Assembly: GCA_007116865.1 (NCBI GenBank)
Contig: SKHR01000238.1
Coordinates: forward strand, 1 to 17,062
DNA length: 17,062 nt
Source: Marinospirillum sp.
Lineage (GTDB): Bacteria > Pseudomonadota > Gammaproteobacteria > Pseudomonadales > Halomonadaceae
Reading direction: 5' to 3'
How positions within the stretch are numbered: position 1 is the first letter of the stretch; each line of letters begins with the position of its first letter. Both the position numbers and the translations under genes were made by a program. Below the pieces are notes generated by a model that was given only the letters and a program-made list of their open reading frames with translations, made no database searches and was not told where the DNA came from. This document shows, one piece after another, positions 15,764 through 17,062 of this stretch.

Positions 15764-16747
15764 ATGAGTAACCGACCAACCGGCATGACACCCCTCACCA
15801 GCGGGCTTCTTGTGCTTGGAGAAACCACCCCTTGCGCAATTTATGATGCCCAAGGGAAGCTGCTGCTTCCCCAAGGCAGTGAGATCAGAAGCCAGCGTCA
15901 AATTGATACACTGGTTCGAACGGGATATTTCACCTGTCCAACAGAGCTTTTTACCACCACCGCAGCAAACTCACTGGCAAGCTCACAAAAAGCCCCTGAT
16001 TTGCTGAAAGACTATGCAGATCAACTGGCTTTTTTCTTTACTCTGATCAGCATCGATACTCCAGACGCAGAAACACTGACTGGCTCTTTGCGCCAACTGG
16101 TGACTCGAATTCAAAAGTGGGTCAACCAAAACCCTGGCGAGCTTCTAAGCAGTTTCTCGATCCTTGATGACCAAGAGTACCCGGTCCGCCACACGCTACA
16201 AATGGCCTGTCTGACCGAGTTATTCATGGCACACTTGGGCTGGCCCCAAAATCAAAGAGTCAGCACGCTTTGCGCAGCACTCACGGCCAACCTGTCAATG
16301 CAGTCCTACCAACATCGACTGAACCAAAAAAAAGCACGCTTACCAGAACACCTTCGTTTAGCCGTTGAAAAGCATCCCTTGAAAACCTGGAATTTGCTTA
16401 AACAGGCTGGCATCACCGATCCCCTCTGGCTGGATGCAGTGGTTCAACATCATGAACGTTTAGATGGTTCCGGCTATCCGGCCGGCCTGAGTGGAGAGGC
16501 TATTCATACAGAAGGGCGACTGTTAGCGATCACTGAAGTATTCAGTGCACTGATTTCGCCCAAATCTTACCAGCCAGCGATCTCAGCAGAGGAAGCATTA
16601 AGGGTGGTCAAAACACAGCAAGAACAGCAATTAGATGCACGTCTCAGCCAGGTTTTTATTCAATGTCTGGCACCTCAAGCCAGGGCTCTGAGCAGGCCTG
16701 ACACTGACGATCTTTCTGAATCTGGATACGCCGAAACTCGCCATTAA
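15764..16747 (+). CDS. Degenerate HD-GYP-like domain protein
   Basis: The 327-residue product has an N-terminal domain (about 1-65, GLLVLGETTPCAIYDAQGKLLLPQG) of a kind found at the start of some HD-GYP proteins. A C-terminal HD-GYP-like domain follows at about 135-305. H143, H204, H229 and H230, and the GYP region (HHERLDGSGYP, 229-239), are kept. The HDIGK motif reads ANLSM (175-179), so the metal-binding HD dyad is lost. The DVxDA aspartates are also replaced (E258, S261). Cyclic-di-GMP hydrolysis is therefore doubtful; a binding or regulatory role is more likely. The ATG at 15764 has AGAGG eight bases upstream. The last 31 codons overlap the convergent MoeB/ThiF-family gene. Confidence 0.82.
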   Translation: MSNRPTGMTPLTSGLLVLGETTPCAIYDAQGKLLLPQGSEIRSQRQIDTLVRTGYFTCPTELFTTTAANSLASSQKAPDLLKDYADQLAFFFTLISIDTPDAETLTGSLRQLVTRIQKWVNQNPGELLSSFSILDDQEYPVRHTLQMACLTELFMAHLGWPQNQRVSTLCAALTANLSMQSYQHRLNQKKARLPEHLRLAVEKHPLKTWNLLKQAGITDPLWLDAVVQHHERLDGSGYPAGLSGEAIHTEGRLLAITEVFSALISPKSYQPAISAEEALRVVKTQQEQQLDARLSQVFIQCLAPQARALSRPDTDDLSESGYAETRH

Positions 16748-17062
16748 GTGCATCATAAGTCAGCAAAAATCCAGCTTGGCTTCGCCCACTGCGAGTCAGC
16801 AGCTTTAGGGTTTCCACTGCCTGCAAACTGCCAATCACTCCGACCAGCGGTGACAAAACACCACTTTGAGCGCAGCTCAGAGCCTCATCATCTGCTGATT
16901 CCTGATAAAGGCAGGCATAACAGGGGGCTTGATCCTGGCGCGGATCAAACACAGCCAACTGCCCGGAAAACCGGATGGCCGCCCCGGAAACCAGAGGTTT
17001 TCCCTGACGCTGGCAAGCACGATTCACTGCAAAACGTGTTGAAAACCGATCACTGCAATCGC
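16656..17062 (-). CDS. MoeB/ThiF-family adenylyltransferase, C-terminal part
   Basis: The gene enters from the right edge and about 135 codons are visible. The first read DCSDRFSTRFAVNRAC, the family's typical block after the nucleotide-binding fold. Then come GAAIRFSGQLAVF, the zinc pair C-Y-A-C, SCAQSGVLSPLVGVIGSLQAVETLKLL, and a second zinc pair C-Q-A-C near the end. Such E1-like enzymes adenylate the C-terminal glycine of a small sulfur carrier, MoaD for molybdopterin or ThiS for thiamine. I cannot tell MoeB from ThiF on this part alone. A GTG at 17025-17027 is internal, not the start. After the last cysteine pair about ten residues (SEPWLEVPDIE) remain, encoded across the end of the HD-GYP-like gene. 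Confidence 0.9.
   Translation of the reverse strand, partial: DCSDRFSTRFAVNRACQRQGKPLVSGAAIRFSGQLAVFDPRQDQAPCYACLYQESADDEALSCAQSGVLSPLVGVIGSLQAVETLKLLTRSGRSQAGFLLTYDALNGEFRRIQIQKDRQCQACSEPWLEVPDIE

Noticed and set aside
1..17062. Mobile elements, CRISPR arrays, tRNA or rRNA genes
   Set aside because: I found no transposase or integrase reading frame, no regularly spaced direct repeats and no tRNA-like cloverleaf in the gaps between genes.

Overview
The window looks like ordinary chromosomal DNA of a gammaproteobacterium. The main evidence is the intact miaB-ybeZ-ybeY-corC-lnt order at 1413-6671. Supporting evidence is a 175-residue family I pyrophosphatase, a Slt70-type lytic transglycosylase, a tail-specific protease, and a BioB whose key residues fall at the same numbers as in E. 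coli. The gene set (TPMT, GGDEF-EAL protein, membrane-anchored PP2C-like protein) would suit an Oceanospirillales or Pseudomonas-like lineage, but I cannot name the genus. I see no phage, transposon, CRISPR array, tRNA or rRNA. No gap between genes reaches 300 bases.

Left part (1-6671): the 3' end of the protease gene prc converges on a thiopurine methyltransferase gene. Divergent from that gene is a five-gene block for tRNA modification (MiaB), a PhoH ATPase (YbeZ), rRNA maturation (YbeY), a CBS-domain protein (CorC) and apolipoprotein N-acyltransferase (Lnt). Junctions are tight: the miaB stop lies inside the ybeZ ribosome binding site, ybeZ and ybeY overlap by 14 bases, ybeY and corC share ATGA, and corC abuts lnt.

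Middle part (6649-11528): on the minus strand are a zinc-ribbon protein and, upstream of it, a PP2C-fold protein with a C-terminal membrane anchor that has lost most of its metal-binding residues. ppa faces them on the plus strand. On the minus strand follow a membrane GGDEF-EAL cyclic-di-GMP protein and bioB. bioB has its own good promoter, overlapped by a perfect 13-bp inverted repeat that I cannot assign to a known biotin operator.

Right part (11621-17062): a TetR-family regulator is divergent from a thiolase, with a palindrome over the regulator's predicted -10 box. Then come a strong hairpin, a Slt-type lytic transglycosylase, and an HD-GYP-like protein that has lost its HD dyad. That last gene is preceded by a strong promoter and a leader that can fold into a two-tier hairpin. 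A MoeB/ThiF-family gene enters from the right edge and overlaps the HD-GYP-like gene by 92 bases.

The points most worth a second look are the PP2C-like pseudoenzyme (7217-8110), the bioB operator-like repeat (11542-11598), the structured leader (15687-15741) with its degenerate HD-GYP gene, and the fact that all four convergent gene pairs overlap at their 3' ends.
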